A DNA stretch of 64,000 nt from Mycolicibacterium frederiksbergense (GCF_012223425.1 NZ_CP038799.1:4262249-4326248), one strand, 5' to 3'. Positions 41,791 to 50,910 are shown, counted from the first letter of the stretch. Program-made: numbers and translations. The notes: a model not told the origin generated them from the sequence alone.

Positions 41791-43278
41791 GAGCAATGAT
41801 CAATACCTGTGGATGAGCCTCGGTGTGGGGGCGTGAAGATGGGCGCACCTTCCCGGGGATGATCTTCACGGAATCAGGTATTCGATCAAGACCGGCGTTG
41901 GCGCGCTGGTTGGGAAGGTACGCCCATGCTCACCGTAGTTCACGACACCGAGGACGCCAACGACAAGGCCAGCGGTGCTGGTCGGTCGTTGTTGGATGAG
42001 ATCGTCCGCGACGGGGCCCGGCAGATGCTGGCCGCGGCGTTGCAGGCCGAGGTCGCCGCCTACGTGGCGCAGTTCGCCGATCAACTCGACGAGAACGGTC
42101 ACCGGTTGGTGGTGCGAAACGGCTATCACCAGCCCCGGGAGGTGCTGACCGCCGCCGGCGCGGTGCAGGTGAAAGCGCCGCGGGTCAACGACCGCCGTGT
42201 CGACCCCGACACCGGTGAACGCAAGCGGTTCTCCTCGGCGATCCTGCCGGCCTGGGCGCGCAAGTCGCCGCAGATGAGCGAGGTACTGCCGCTGCTGTAC
42301 CTGCACGGCCTGTCGAGCAACGATTTCACCCCTGCCCTCGAGCAGTTCCTCGGCTCCGGCGCTGGGCTGTCGGCCAGCACGATCACCCGGCTCACGGCGC
42401 AGTGGCAAGACGAGGCCCGCGCGTTTGGGGCCCGCGACCTCTCGGCCACTGATTACGTGTATCTGTGGGTCGACGGCATTCACCTCAAGGTGCGGCTGGA
42501 CCAGGAAAAGCTCTGTCTGCTGGTGATGCTGGGCGTGCGTGCTGATGGCCGCAAGGAGCTCGTGGCGATCACCGACGGCTACCGCGAGTCGGCCGAGTCG
42601 TGGGCCGATCTGTTGCGCGACTGCAAGCGCCGCGGCATGACCGCCCCCGTACTCGCGATCGGCGATGGCGCGCTCGGGTTCTGGAAAGCAGTCCGCGAGG
42701 TTTTCCCGGCCACCAAAGAGCAGCGGTGCTGGTTTCATAAGCAGGCCAATGTTCTTGCTGCACTGCCGAAATCAGCGCACCCGTCGGCGCTGGCGGCGAT
42801 CAAGGAGATCTACAACGCCGAGGATATCGACAAGGCCCAGATCGCGGTCAAGGCCTTCGAGGCCGACTTCGGCGCGAAGTATCCCAAGGCGGTCGCTAAG
42901 ATCACCGACGACCTCGATGTGCTGCTGGAATTCTACAAGTATCCGGCCGAACATTGGATTCATCTGCGAACGACGAATCCGATCGAATCCACCTTTGCCA
43001 CAGTGCGTTTGAGGACCAAGGTCACCAAGGGGCCCGGATCACGAGCGGCCGGACTAGCGATGGCCTACAAGCTCATCGACGCCGCCGCGGCCCGCTGGCG
43101 TGCCGTCAACGCCCCACACCTGGTCGCCCTGGTCCGCGCCGGCGCGGTCTTCCATAAAGGCAGACTGCTCGAACGACCCACCGACATCACCCCGCCAACA
43201 TCGCCCTCAGACGGCGGTCAGCACGCCGGAACGGAGGTCGCCTGAAACACCCCGATCCACAGGTATTGACAATTCCTC
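41791..43278 (+). mobile_element. IS256-family insertion sequence, intact
   Basis: 1488 bp. The 24-bp terminal inverted repeats at 41791-41814 and 43255-43278 match at 21 positions (left GAGCAATGATCAATACCTGT..., right complement GAGGAATTGTCAATACCTGT...). Both ends are flanked by the 9-bp direct repeat CCGACAGAA. One transposase gene fills the element. It sits in the short gap between the HTH-LAGLIDADG gene and tRNA-Leu. The right end contains an outward TTGACA at 43266-43271. Confidence 0.93.
41926..43245 (+). CDS. IS256-family (mutator) transposase
   Basis: A 439-residue DDE transposase. Catalytic Asp residues are in YVYLWVDGIHLKVRLDQ and VLAIGDGALGFWKAV, and the Glu in RTTNPIESTFATVRLRT. 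The mutator signature RCWFHKQANVLAALPKSAH lies between them. The N-terminal region EIVRDGARQMLAAALQAEVA is typical. No disruption is visible, so it may be active. Confidence 0.95.
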   Translation: MLTVVHDTEDANDKASGAGRSLLDEIVRDGARQMLAAALQAEVAAYVAQFADQLDENGHRLVVRNGYHQPREVLTAAGAVQVKAPRVNDRRVDPDTGERKRFSSAILPAWARKSPQMSEVLPLLYLHGLSSNDFTPALEQFLGSGAGLSASTITRLTAQWQDEARAFGARDLSATDYVYLWVDGIHLKVRLDQEKLCLLVMLGVRADGRKELVAITDGYRESAESWADLLRDCKRRGMTAPVLAIGDGALGFWKAVREVFPATKEQRCWFHKQANVLAALPKSAHPSALAAIKEIYNAEDIDKAQIAVKAFEADFGAKYPKAVAKITDDLDVLLEFYKYPAEHWIHLRTTNPIESTFATVRLRTKVTKGPGSRAAGLAMAYKLIDAAAARWRAVNAPHLVALVRAGAVFHKGRLLERPTDITPPTSPSDGGQHAGTEVA

Positions 43279-43287
43279 CCGACAGAA
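43279..43287. repeat. Right 9-bp target duplication of IS256 element
   Basis: CCGACAGAA, identical to 41782-41790. It ends 35 bp before the tRNA-Leu gene. Confidence 0.88.
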
Positions 43288-43322
43288 TCGGCCACGGCGG
43301 AAGGCGGTAGCATCGCCATCGC

Positions 43323-43406
43323 GCGGGCGTGGCGCAATTGGCTGACGCGCCGGCTTTAGGTGCCGGTGTTCGAAAGAACTTGTGGGTTCGAGTCCCACCG
43401 CCCGCA
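43323..43406 (+). tRNA. tRNA-Leu (anticodon UAG)
   Basis: An 84-nt class II tRNA. Acceptor arms GCGGGCG and CGCCCGC pair fully, with discriminator A at 43406. The anticodon loop reads CTTTAGGT with anticodon TAG, the variable arm is long, and the T arm is GTGGGTTCGAGTCCCAC. The CCA end is not encoded. TAGCAT at 43308-43313 is a likely -10. Confidence 0.93.
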
Positions 43407-43451
43407 CAGTAAAGCTCCTTCGATCTGGCGCTGCCGTTGGTTGTGCCGTTC

Positions 43452-43676
43452 CTACCCCGCGGCGGGCGGAGTTCCCCAGCACTCGACCACCTCGCCCATA
43501 TGCCGCAGCATCACATAGCGGTAATCCGCCTCCCGGGCATCGGCGGACTGCTCGGCGAATTCGGTTCGAGCGCCCTCCTCGTTGCCCTGGTAGACGTCGG
43601 TGGGCACCGGCGGCACGCCCGTGTTCTGCGGATCATCGACGACACCGATCTGGACGGTCCATGAGTTGTCAGCCAT
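43452..43676 (-). CDS. Small conserved mycobacterial protein
   Basis: A 74-residue protein of unknown function beginning MADNSWTVQIGVVDDPQNTG and ending in VVECWGTPPAAG. ATG 43676 has GAGGG just upstream, better than the ATG-like start 39 nt earlier. Polar and acidic with no signal peptide or membrane segment. It stands alone between tRNA-Leu and amt. Confidence 0.6.
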   Translation of the reverse strand: MADNSWTVQIGVVDDPQNTGVPPVPTDVYQGNEEGARTEFAEQSADAREADYRYVMLRHMGEVVECWGTPPAAG

Positions 43677-43801
43677 CACCCTCTGGTACCCACCGGGGTG
43701 CCCGGCACACGCCATGTCACCGTCCCGCGTGAAATACGTCGGCGGGTCCGCACCGCTGTGTCATAGTCGTCCGGGCGTTTTGCTCAGACGAAGGAGTCCC
43801 C

Positions 43802-45058
43802 GTGCAGATCGATCCGGCCGCCACGGCCTGGCTGCTTGTCAGCACCGCCATGGTTCTGTTGATGACGCCCGGTCTGGCCATCTTCTACGGCGGCATGGTC
43901 CGCTCGACCGGCGTGCTCAACATGATCATGATGAGCTTCATCTCCATCCCGGTCGTCACGGTGACGTGGGTGGTGGCCGGCTACAGCCTGGCGTTCGGTG
44001 CGGATGCCGGCGGCGGTTTGATCGGTGGGCTGCAGCACATCGGGCTGTCCGGTATCGACTTGGACGCGGTGCGCTCCAATGTGCCCGAGCTCCTGTTCGT
44101 CACCTTCCAACTGGCGTTCGCGATCCTGACCGCGGCCCTGGTGAGCGGCGCCATCGCCGATCGCGCCAAGTTTTCGTCGTGGGTGTTGTTCGTCGCGGCT
44201 TGGACCCTGCTGGTGTACTCCCCGGTGGCTCACTGGGTGTGGGGGCCCGGCGGCTGGTTGGCGTCATTCGGTGCGCTCGACTATGCGGGTGGACTGGTCG
44301 TCGAAATTGTCTCCGGGGCATCGGCATTGGCCCTCGCGCTGGTGCTCGGTCCGCGTATTGGCTTCAAGTCCGAGGCGATGCGTCCGCACAATCTTCCGTT
44401 CGTGCTGCTCGGTGTCGGTCTATTGTGGTTCGGCTGGTTCGGATTCAACGCCGGGTCGGCCTTCGCCGTCGACGGCAAGGCGGCCGTGATCTTCCTGAAC
44501 ACGCTGCTCGCCGGATGCCTGGGCATGCTCGGCTGGCTGGCCGTGGAGCGGTTCCGCGACGGCCATCCGACCACCTTCGGCGCGGCGTCCGGTGTGGTGG
44601 CCGGATTGGTCGCCATCACCCCGTCGTGCGGGTTCGTCTCACCGCTCGGTGCCATTCTGGTCGGCCTCGCCGCCGGCGTGGTCTGCTCGTTCGCCATCGG
44701 CTGGAAGTTCAAGGCCGGCTACGACGATTCCCTGGACGTGGTAGGGGTGCACTTCGTCGGCGGCGTGGTGGGCACCTTCCTGATCGGACTGTTGGCCGCG
44801 GAAATGATCTCGGGCGGACCGGAAGGATTGTTCTACGGCGGCGGGATCACCCAGCTGGGCAAGCAGACGTTGGCGATTGTCGTCGTCGCCGCCTTCGCCT
44901 TCGTTGTTTCTTTCGTGCTGGCCAAGATCATCGCGGTGACGGTCGGCTTCCGGGTCACCCGCGAGGACGAACTGTCCGGCATCGACTTCACCCAGCACGC
45001 CGAAACCGCGTACGCGGAGGGAGTGCACGGCACACCGCACAAGCGCCCGGGAGCCTGA
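43802..45058 (+). CDS. amt: Ammonium transporter
   Basis: A 418-residue Amt/MEP channel with eleven predicted membrane helices. Characteristic segments are TPGLAIFYGGMVRSTGVLN, FQLAFAILTAALVSGAIADR, FGWFGFNAGSAFAVDG, and VGVHFVGGVVGTFLIGLL with a pore His. GTG start with AAGGAG nearby. The usual partners glnB and glnD do not follow: the next gene is convergent, one base away. So this is an orphan amt. Confidence 0.93.
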   Translation: MQIDPAATAWLLVSTAMVLLMTPGLAIFYGGMVRSTGVLNMIMMSFISIPVVTVTWVVAGYSLAFGADAGGGLIGGLQHIGLSGIDLDAVRSNVPELLFVTFQLAFAILTAALVSGAIADRAKFSSWVLFVAAWTLLVYSPVAHWVWGPGGWLASFGALDYAGGLVVEIVSGASALALALVLGPRIGFKSEAMRPHNLPFVLLGVGLLWFGWFGFNAGSAFAVDGKAAVIFLNTLLAGCLGMLGWLAVERFRDGHPTTFGAASGVVAGLVAITPSCGFVSPLGAILVGLAAGVVCSFAIGWKFKAGYDDSLDVVGVHFVGGVVGTFLIGLLAAEMISGGPEGLFYGGGITQLGKQTLAIVVVAAFAFVVSFVLAKIIAVTVGFRVTREDELSGIDFTQHAETAYAEGVHGTPHKRPGA

Positions 45059-45059
45059 C

Positions 45060-45737
45060 CTACCGGGGACCGTCGACCGCGAACGTGCCGTTGTCGTCCT
45101 GGAATTCGACGTACACGTGGCGAACGGTCCCGTCGATCTCGACAGCGCAGGTGAAGCTGTCACCCTTGGCCGCCGACGGGTCCCTGCCGTCATTGCACCG
45201 CAGCGCGCTGATGCTGTTGGCGCCGTACCCGTTGATCGGGTCCGACAGGATCTCGCGGACACCGGCTTCGGCCTGCTCGACGTTGATGACGGTGGTGTCG
45301 CGGAAGAGGAACTGCCACACGGCCACTCCGGTGAGGACCAGCGCGACGACCACACCGGCAGCGATGAGCACAGTGCGTCTGTCGGGCCCTGAGCGCCGGG
45401 ACGGCGCGCGGTGCGGGGTGGGCGTACCCGGCGGCAGGGTGTAGCGGTTCGGGTCGATCACGGGCGCCGGGCGCTGCTGCTGTTGCGGCGGGTATTGCTG
45501 CGCCGGGGGGACCCGCTGCGGGGGCGGAGGGTACCCCGGCGGGGGCGGTGGCCGGCGCGGCGGATACTGCTGGGGGGCAGGCGGATAGGGCTGGCGGGGC
45601 GGCGGGCCCGACGGCGGCGGTGCACCGTACCCAGGCGCGCCGTGTCGCGGTGTGCCACGCTGCGGTTCCCCCGGTGCCGGCGCGCCACCCGGGCGCGCCC
45701 ACCACGGCTGCTGGGCGGGATCCGGTGGCCGGGTCAT
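45060..45737 (-). CDS. Pro-rich single-pass membrane protein with DUF4333 domain
   Basis: A 225-residue protein. Residues 1-115 are Pro/Gln/Tyr-rich and low complexity, residues about 120-145 form one membrane helix (TVLIAAGVVVALVLTGVAVW), and the extracytoplasmic tail is a DUF4333 domain with a Cys pair (ALRCND, SFTCAVEIDG). ATG 45737 has GAGGGAA upstream. It is downstream of the zinc-protease lipoprotein by 22 bp on the same strand. Function unknown; low-complexity tail may bind partners. Confidence 0.8.
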   Translation of the reverse strand: MTRPPDPAQQPWWARPGGAPAPGEPQRGTPRHGAPGYGAPPPSGPPPRQPYPPAPQQYPPRRPPPPPGYPPPPQRVPPAQQYPPQQQQRPAPVIDPNRYTLPPGTPTPHRAPSRRSGPDRRTVLIAAGVVVALVLTGVAVWQFLFRDTTVINVEQAEAGVREILSDPINGYGANSISALRCNDGRDPSAAKGDSFTCAVEIDGTVRHVYVEFQDDNGTFAVDGPR

Positions 45738-45759
45738 GCAGTTCCCTCGCAAGCGTCGC

Positions 45760-47208
45760 TCATGCCGAGAACCGTTCGTAGCACTGCTCGGGATCCCCGG
45801 ACAGCCCGGCCCGGTACGCCAGAATCCTGGTGAAACCGGCCGTGGCCGTCACTCCGTTGACATCGCTGGCCGCCAGACCATTGGTGAGCAGTCCCGAGAT
45901 CGCCTCGTCGGTGTCCCCGGCCGACAGCGTCAACGGACTACCCGGCTCGGCCATCCGGCCCTGCGCCACCCCGGTGAGGCAGGCCGTGCGCAGCGCTGTC
46001 ACCGGCGACTCCAGCGGGATGCCGCGCTCCTGTTGCACGGCAAGCGCATAGCGAGAGGTGATGATCGACAGCGCGGTGTTGTCGCCCTGCAGCAGCACAC
46101 CCTGCTCCTCGGACTTCGGGGTGCCCAGCTCCTGCAGGGCGGGCAGGTTGACGTTGATCGTGTTGGTCGACGGGCAGTACGCCGCGGGCGAAATGGACTC
46201 CGCGTCCGGACAACTGGCCATCTCCATGTTCATCGCGGGCGGGTTGTCGGGGGAGTAGACGTCGCCGAGCGTGTTCATCAGACTGTTCAGCAGATCGGCA
46301 TCGATGACGCTGTCGCCGGCGGTCGGATCGCCATAGGAGTCGTAGGACAGGAACTTCGGCAGGTCGCCCTGGCGTTCGATGATCTCCTCCATGTCGATGG
46401 CAGCGCACTGATCGGCGTTACCGCTGAACCCGATCTGGAAGGCGCTGATCCGATCCAGCGCCGATCCGTGTGCATCGCCGGTGAGGATCGCCTCTTCCTG
46501 CGTCATCAACGGATCGCGGATGTAGATCGCCCCGGCGAGAACGTGATTGAGGCCGTCGCCGGTGCTCAGCGCGAAGCGTGGTGACTTTCCGGCGGCGACC
46601 CAGTGCAGATAGACCCCCGCGAAGCAGTCGGCCTGCTGTTCCTTGACCAGCACCGGGGTGGACTTCTCCACCAGATGTGCCTTCGCCTGCACGGCGTGGC
46701 CGTATTCGTGGGCCATCACGCCGACGACGCCCATCTCACCGAAGTACTGCGCCGCCCCGGGGATGAACTCGCCGCGATCCCAGGCCATCACGTCGGCGTC
46801 AAAGCAATAGAACGCGTTGGACAGTCCGTAGAGATCGTTGCCGCAGACCTGCGGCGTGTTCGGGTCGTCGGCGTCATAAGAGACCAGCCCGGCGACCGGA
46901 CTGTACGTGCCGGTCAGTGCCCCGTTCCAGTTCTCCGACCAGAACTGCTCCAGATCATCGATGGCTTGTAGGGCCAGCTGATCGACCGGGCCGCCATCGC
47001 TGTTCTCCGCGGTGCGCGTGGGTGCGGGCGCGTCGGGGCGCGGCCCGCTGGGGCCATCACTGGCGGGCAAACCACCGGCGCGGGAGGGGTCGTAGAGCAT
47101 CGACACGGCGCGGCCGTCGAGCATGGTGGTGCCGCAACCGGTCAGCATCAGCGCCGCGATGAGTGCAACGCTGAGCCATCGAGCGAGGCGTCCGGCCCGT
47201 CGGTGCAT
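45760..47208 (-). CDS. Putative neutral zinc metalloprotease lipoprotein (copy 2)
   Basis: A 482-residue predicted lipoprotein (ALMLTGC lipobox near residue 25). Zincin motif VMAHEYGHAVQAKAH near 190 and EQQADCFAGVYLHW correspond block by block to the protein at 25732-27192, and the ends (ASDVNG, RTACLTGVA) also match. The two are clear paralogs about 19 kb apart. It precedes the DUF4333 membrane protein gene on the same strand. Confidence 0.83.
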   Translation of the reverse strand: MHRRAGRLARWLSVALIAALMLTGCGTTMLDGRAVSMLYDPSRAGGLPASDGPSGPRPDAPAPTRTAENSDGGPVDQLALQAIDDLEQFWSENWNGALTGTYSPVAGLVSYDADDPNTPQVCGNDLYGLSNAFYCFDADVMAWDRGEFIPGAAQYFGEMGVVGVMAHEYGHAVQAKAHLVEKSTPVLVKEQQADCFAGVYLHWVAAGKSPRFALSTGDGLNHVLAGAIYIRDPLMTQEEAILTGDAHGSALDRISAFQIGFSGNADQCAAIDMEEIIERQGDLPKFLSYDSYGDPTAGDSVIDADLLNSLMNTLGDVYSPDNPPAMNMEMASCPDAESISPAAYCPSTNTINVNLPALQELGTPKSEEQGVLLQGDNTALSIITSRYALAVQQERGIPLESPVTALRTACLTGVAQGRMAEPGSPLTLSAGDTDEAISGLLTNGLAASDVNGVTATAGFTRILAYRAGLSGDPEQCYERFSA

Positions 47209-47251
47209 GCCGACAGGCTAACAAGATGCGGCCCGGGACCTGTGTCCCCGA

Positions 47252-47767
47252 CTACTGCGGCTGCTCGTCGACCTTGATGTCGAAGGTCACCTCACCACGG
47301 TTGACGGTCGTCACCGTCACGCCGTAGGTCTTGCCCGAATCCCTGAGTTCGCAGCGCAGCGTGGCACCTGCGTCGCCGCTGAGATCGGCCGGACAGGTCA
47401 CCGATTGCGGCGCCCGGCCGATCTGCCTACTGATCTGCTCGGTGATCTGTCTCGCGACGGTGTCCTTGCCGATGGTCTGTGCGATGAGCAGGTCGACCTC
47501 GTCACCCTCGGTGCTGCCCACCGTCACGCTGACGCGGCGCTGCTGCCCCTCATCGGCCAGCGTGCAGTCCACACTTGCACCGACGAATGCCTGGAGGTCC
47601 CCCGGGCAGCTCACCGAATCCGGCGCGGCCCCCGACTGCTCGGTGACCTCTTCGACAATCTCGTCCTGCAGGCGTTCCCTGCTCACGCTCTTGTCGGTCG
47701 GCACCGAGCACGACACGAGCGCCGCCATGGCGACCAGCGCCGGCGCAACCATCGACCCCCGAGGCAT
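47252..47767 (-). CDS. Lipoprotein with two DUF4333 domains
   Basis: A 171-residue predicted lipoprotein (MAALVSC lipobox). After the signal, two similar units each contain a QxSxAxP-x-x-V-x-CP core: GAAPDSVSCPGDLQAFVGAS and GRAPQSVTCPADLSGDAGAT, each followed by a second Cys (VDCTLADE, LRCELRD). This is a tandem DUF4333 protein. ATG 47767 is chosen; an upstream TTG at 47785 is possible. Neighbours include another DUF4333 protein at 45060. Confidence 0.78.
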   Translation of the reverse strand: MPRGSMVAPALVAMAALVSCSVPTDKSVSRERLQDEIVEEVTEQSGAAPDSVSCPGDLQAFVGASVDCTLADEGQQRRVSVTVGSTEGDEVDLLIAQTIGKDTVARQITEQISRQIGRAPQSVTCPADLSGDAGATLRCELRDSGKTYGVTVTTVNRGEVTFDIKVDEQPQ

Positions 47768-47804
47768 AGCAGCACGATGGCACAAGTCCGACCGGTCGGC
47801 AGCG

Positions 47805-48827
47805 TTATCGGAAGCGCGTCGCCAGGGCGCGCCGGTGCGCGGTCGGCGACCCGAACAGTGACCGGTTCAGGGTCGCTCGCTTGAGGTAGACGTGCACGCC
47901 GCTCTCCCAGGTGTAGCCGATGCCGCCGTGCAGTTGCATCGCCTTGCCCGCGACGGCGACCGCAGTCTCACCGGCATAGGCCTTGGCCATGGACACCGCC
48001 GTCTGCGCATCGGAACCCGCGGCCACCGCGTCGACGGCGGCCTCGACCAGGCGGCGCGTCACCCGGATCTGCACCAGCATGTCCGCGCAGGCGTGTTTGA
48101 CCGCCTGGAACGAGCCGATGGGTCGGCCGAATTGGTGGCGTATTCGGACATAGTCCACGGTGGCGGCCAGCATCGCCTCGGCCAGGCCGAGGCTGTCGGC
48201 GGCGACCGCGACGGTCCCGCGGTCCAGCAGGTGTTGCGTGGCCGGGAACGGCCATACCTGGGTGGGTTGCACACCGTCGGCGGTGACCGTGGCGAGCCGA
48301 CGGGTTTCATCGAGCGTCGGCTGCGCCGTGATCAGCAGTCCGGTGGCTGCCGGATCGATCTGCACCAGCGCGGGCGTGCCCTCGGAGTCCTGGGCCGGAA
48401 TCAGCAGCCGGGTTGCCTCGGTGGCGTCCGGCACGAAATCGGCAGTGCCACTGAGCCCGCCGGCCGTCAGGGTGAAACCGATGCTGGGGCGCTCACCTGT
48501 GCTCAGCACGGCGACCGGCAATTCCGTGCCGCCGGCGGCCGCGGACAACGCCTCATCGCGGCCGGTGTCGGGGGACAGCGCGAGCAGCGCGCCGATGCCG
48601 AGACTGACGCCGAGGTGGCTGCTGCGTGCGGCGGCCCGCCCGAGTTCCTCGGCGACGATCGCGGTTTCGGCAAAGGACACCTCGGCGCCGCCGAGTGACT
48701 CTTCGATCTCCAGGCCTGGCCAGCCCGCCTGGGTGAGCAGCGTCCAGTCCGGGTGCCCGGCGGTCAGCAGGTTCCTGGCCACCGCCCGCAGTTCCGGATG
48801 CAGATCGGCGAATTCGCGTGTCATCAT
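47805..48827 (-). CDS. Acyl-CoA dehydrogenase subunit (FadE)
   Basis: A 340-residue acyl-CoA dehydrogenase-like protein. C-terminal blocks VRIRHQFGRPIGSFQAVKHA and MQLHGGIGYTWESGVHVYLK are well kept. It is shorter than classical dehydrogenases and probably works as one half of a heteromer with the neighbour at 48824, whose stop it overlaps by 4 bp. Last gene of a four-fadE string. Substrate is unknown; the group is reminiscent of steroid- or branched-chain FadE pairs. Confidence 0.88.
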   Translation of the reverse strand: MMTREFADLHPELRAVARNLLTAGHPDWTLLTQAGWPGLEIEESLGGAEVSFAETAIVAEELGRAAARSSHLGVSLGIGALLALSPDTGRDEALSAAAGGTELPVAVLSTGERPSIGFTLTAGGLSGTADFVPDATEATRLLIPAQDSEGTPALVQIDPAATGLLITAQPTLDETRRLATVTADGVQPTQVWPFPATQHLLDRGTVAVAADSLGLAEAMLAATVDYVRIRHQFGRPIGSFQAVKHACADMLVQIRVTRRLVEAAVDAVAAGSDAQTAVSMAKAYAGETAVAVAGKAMQLHGGIGYTWESGVHVYLKRATLNRSLFGSPTAHRRALATRFR

Positions 48828-49993
48828 GCTCCCGCCGGTTCACGTGGCAGGCCCAGTCCGCGCTCACCGATGATGGTGCGCTGAATCTCGCTGGCACCGC
48901 CAGGGATGGTCCATTCCCAGGAGCCGATGAAATCGAGCACCCACGCGCCGGATTCCCAGCCGCTCGATATGGGTTTGGCCAGCATGGTTTGCCCGGCCAG
49001 GCCGCTGATCTGGGCGCCGAAATCGGTGAGCCGTTGCAGCAGTTCGCTGTAGAACAGCTTCACCACCGACGCATCGGCTGGGCCGTCACTTCGGCCTTCG
49101 ACCAGATCCCGGCACAGCCCCCGCAACCCGGTGATCTCGATTTCCAACTGTGCCAGCCGATCTGCCACCAGCGAGTCGGCGAGTACACCCGCGCGTGCAC
49201 ATTCGGCGACCAGCCAGCGGAAGCCGGCGTTGCCTAGTCGCTCGGCCAGCTCCAACATCGTCATTCCCCGCTCGGCGCCCAGGGTTTCCTGGGCGACCTG
49301 CCACCCCTTGTTCTCCGGGCCCACCAGGTTGGCGGCGGGCACCCGGACGTCATTGAGGAACACCTCGCAGAAATGCGATTCACCGGTGGCCTGTTTGATC
49401 GGCCTGACCTCGATGCCCGGCGACTTCATGTCCATCAGGAAGTACGAGATGCCATGCCTTTTCTTGGCATCCGGATCGGTGCGGGCCAGCAGCAGACACC
49501 AGTCGGCATGCAGACCGCCACTGGCCCAGACCTTCTGGCCGTTGACGACGAAATCATCCCCGTCGCGCCGGGCGGTGGTGCGCAACGCGGCCAGATCGGA
49601 CCCGGCCTCGGGCTCGGAGAAGCCCTGCACCCAGATCTCGCCGTCGAGGATCGCCGGGAGGTGGCGGCGGCGCTGTTCCTCGGTGCCCGCGGCCAGCAGC
49701 GTGGAGGCGGCGTGGTGGATCCCGACGAAGGCCAGCACCAGCCGGGGTGCGTCATGAGCGGCGAGTTCGGAGTACAGCACGATCTGTTCGGCCACCGACA
49801 TGCCGCCGCCCCATTCGGCAGGCCAGTGCGGCACCGCGAAACCTGCGGTGTGCAACTCGGCGAACCAGGACTTCTGGAAGCGCACGTATTCGTCGTCGCT
49901 CACCCCGGTCTGGGCGGCGCGCCAATCGGTGGGCACGTGTTCGTCGCACCACTGCCGGACGCGGTCGCGAAACTGCTCGATGTCCTGAGTCAT
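48824..49993 (-). CDS. Acyl-CoA dehydrogenase (FadE)
   Basis: A 389-residue dehydrogenase with FAD-binding signatures GFSEPEAGSDLAALRT and VVNGQKVWASGGLHADWC, plus the C-terminal IPGGASEIQRTIIGERGLG. The position equivalent to Glu376 of medium-chain dehydrogenase reads Gly, so the catalytic base must be elsewhere, as in mycobacterial heterotetrameric FadEs. Overlaps both neighbours by 4 bp. Confidence 0.92.
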   Translation of the reverse strand: MTQDIEQFRDRVRQWCDEHVPTDWRAAQTGVSDDEYVRFQKSWFAELHTAGFAVPHWPAEWGGGMSVAEQIVLYSELAAHDAPRLVLAFVGIHHAASTLLAAGTEEQRRRHLPAILDGEIWVQGFSEPEAGSDLAALRTTARRDGDDFVVNGQKVWASGGLHADWCLLLARTDPDAKKRHGISYFLMDMKSPGIEVRPIKQATGESHFCEVFLNDVRVPAANLVGPENKGWQVAQETLGAERGMTMLELAERLGNAGFRWLVAECARAGVLADSLVADRLAQLEIEITGLRGLCRDLVEGRSDGPADASVVKLFYSELLQRLTDFGAQISGLAGQTMLAKPISSGWESGAWVLDFIGSWEWTIPGGASEIQRTIIGERGLGLPREPAGA

Positions 49994-50910
49994 ACTGCGT
50001 CGCTGTACAGTCCGGTCAGGCCGCGGGTGCCCAACAGTGCGGTCAGTTGCGCGTGGGTCGCCGACAGCCCCAGCGGTAGCCGCCGCAGTGGCTGACTGTA
50101 GCGCGAGAGCCAGGACAGCACGGTCTCATCGCAGAAGCCGACGGCGCCGTGCAGTTGGTGGGTCACCCGGAACACCACCTCGGCGGCCTCCAGCGCGGCC
50201 AGTCGCAGGGCCAGCGCGTCGGCGAGCGCGTCGGGTCCGGTGACGGTGGACAGCGCATAACGGGCCAGCATCTCCAGGCCGCTGCGCTCCACCTCGGCGT
50301 CGGTGAGCTGGAACTGCACGCTCTGGAATCCCGACAGCGGCTGACCGAACTGCTGTCGCAGCTTGACATGGGCGATGGTGAGCGCCATGGCGCGGTCCAG
50401 CATGCCGAGCAGCGTCCAGCACGGCAGCACGAGGGCCAAAGCGACATCTGCGGCACCGGCGTCGTCGAGGTCGGTGAGTTGCAGCGACGTGACGAAGGCC
50501 GTCCGGGCGTCGGCGGTGCCCGTCACCCGCGCCCGGTGACCCTCCAGAGTGACTGTCGCCCAGTCGCCCTCGACACCGGCGATGGTGGCGGCCGGGGCGG
50601 GACCGGCGACCACGATCAGTCCGTCGGCGTCGATATCGGCGGGCCGGGCCAGCCGTTCGGCCAACGGGTAGGGCAGACCCCAGTATCCGGCGCTGCGGCA
50701 CAACGCGGCAGCGGCTTCGGCGGAGTCGGTGTCGCTGCGCGGCTCCAGATCCCAGGCGCCCAGACTTTTCAGCACCGCCCCGACGAGCGATTCCCGTTGG
50801 GAGGGATCGGCTTCGGCGCGCTGCAACAGCGCATCGCCGCCCGCGGATTCGAAAGCGCGTAGGGCCTGCTCACCGTACTCGCGGGCTTCGGGACTCAGGT
50901 CGATGTTCAC
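49990..50910 (-). CDS. Acyl-CoA dehydrogenase subunit (FadE)
   Basis: A 306-residue shortened dehydrogenase. The HVKLRQQFGQPLSGFQSVQF and QLHGAVGFCDETVLSWLSRY blocks identify the C-terminal domain; the N-terminal half is degenerate. GTG 50910 overlaps the stop of the upstream fadE as GTGA. It is likely the non-FAD-contacting partner of the 385-residue protein encoded just upstream. Upstream in-frame starts run deep into that gene and are rejected. Confidence 0.87.
   Translation of the reverse strand: MNIDLSPEAREYGEQALRAFESAGGDALLQRAEADPSQRESLVGAVLKSLGAWDLEPRSDTDSAEAAAALCRSAGYWGLPYPLAERLARPADIDADGLIVVAGPAPAATIAGVEGDWATVTLEGHRARVTGTADARTAFVTSLQLTDLDDAGAADVALALVLPCWTLLGMLDRAMALTIAHVKLRQQFGQPLSGFQSVQFQLTDAEVERSGLEMLARYALSTVTGPDALADALALRLAALEAAEVVFRVTHQLHGAVGFCDETVLSWLSRYSQPLRRLPLGLSATHAQLTALLGTRGLTGLYSDAV

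Noticed and set aside
41741..41869. N-terminal extension of the LAGLIDADG gene from 41869
   Set aside because: It begins inside the IS256 element and so cannot be ancestral; ATG 41740 has a strong RBS.
43323..43406. tRNA-Leu as attachment site of an integrated element
   Set aside because: No second copy of the tRNA 3' end and no integrase were seen in the window.
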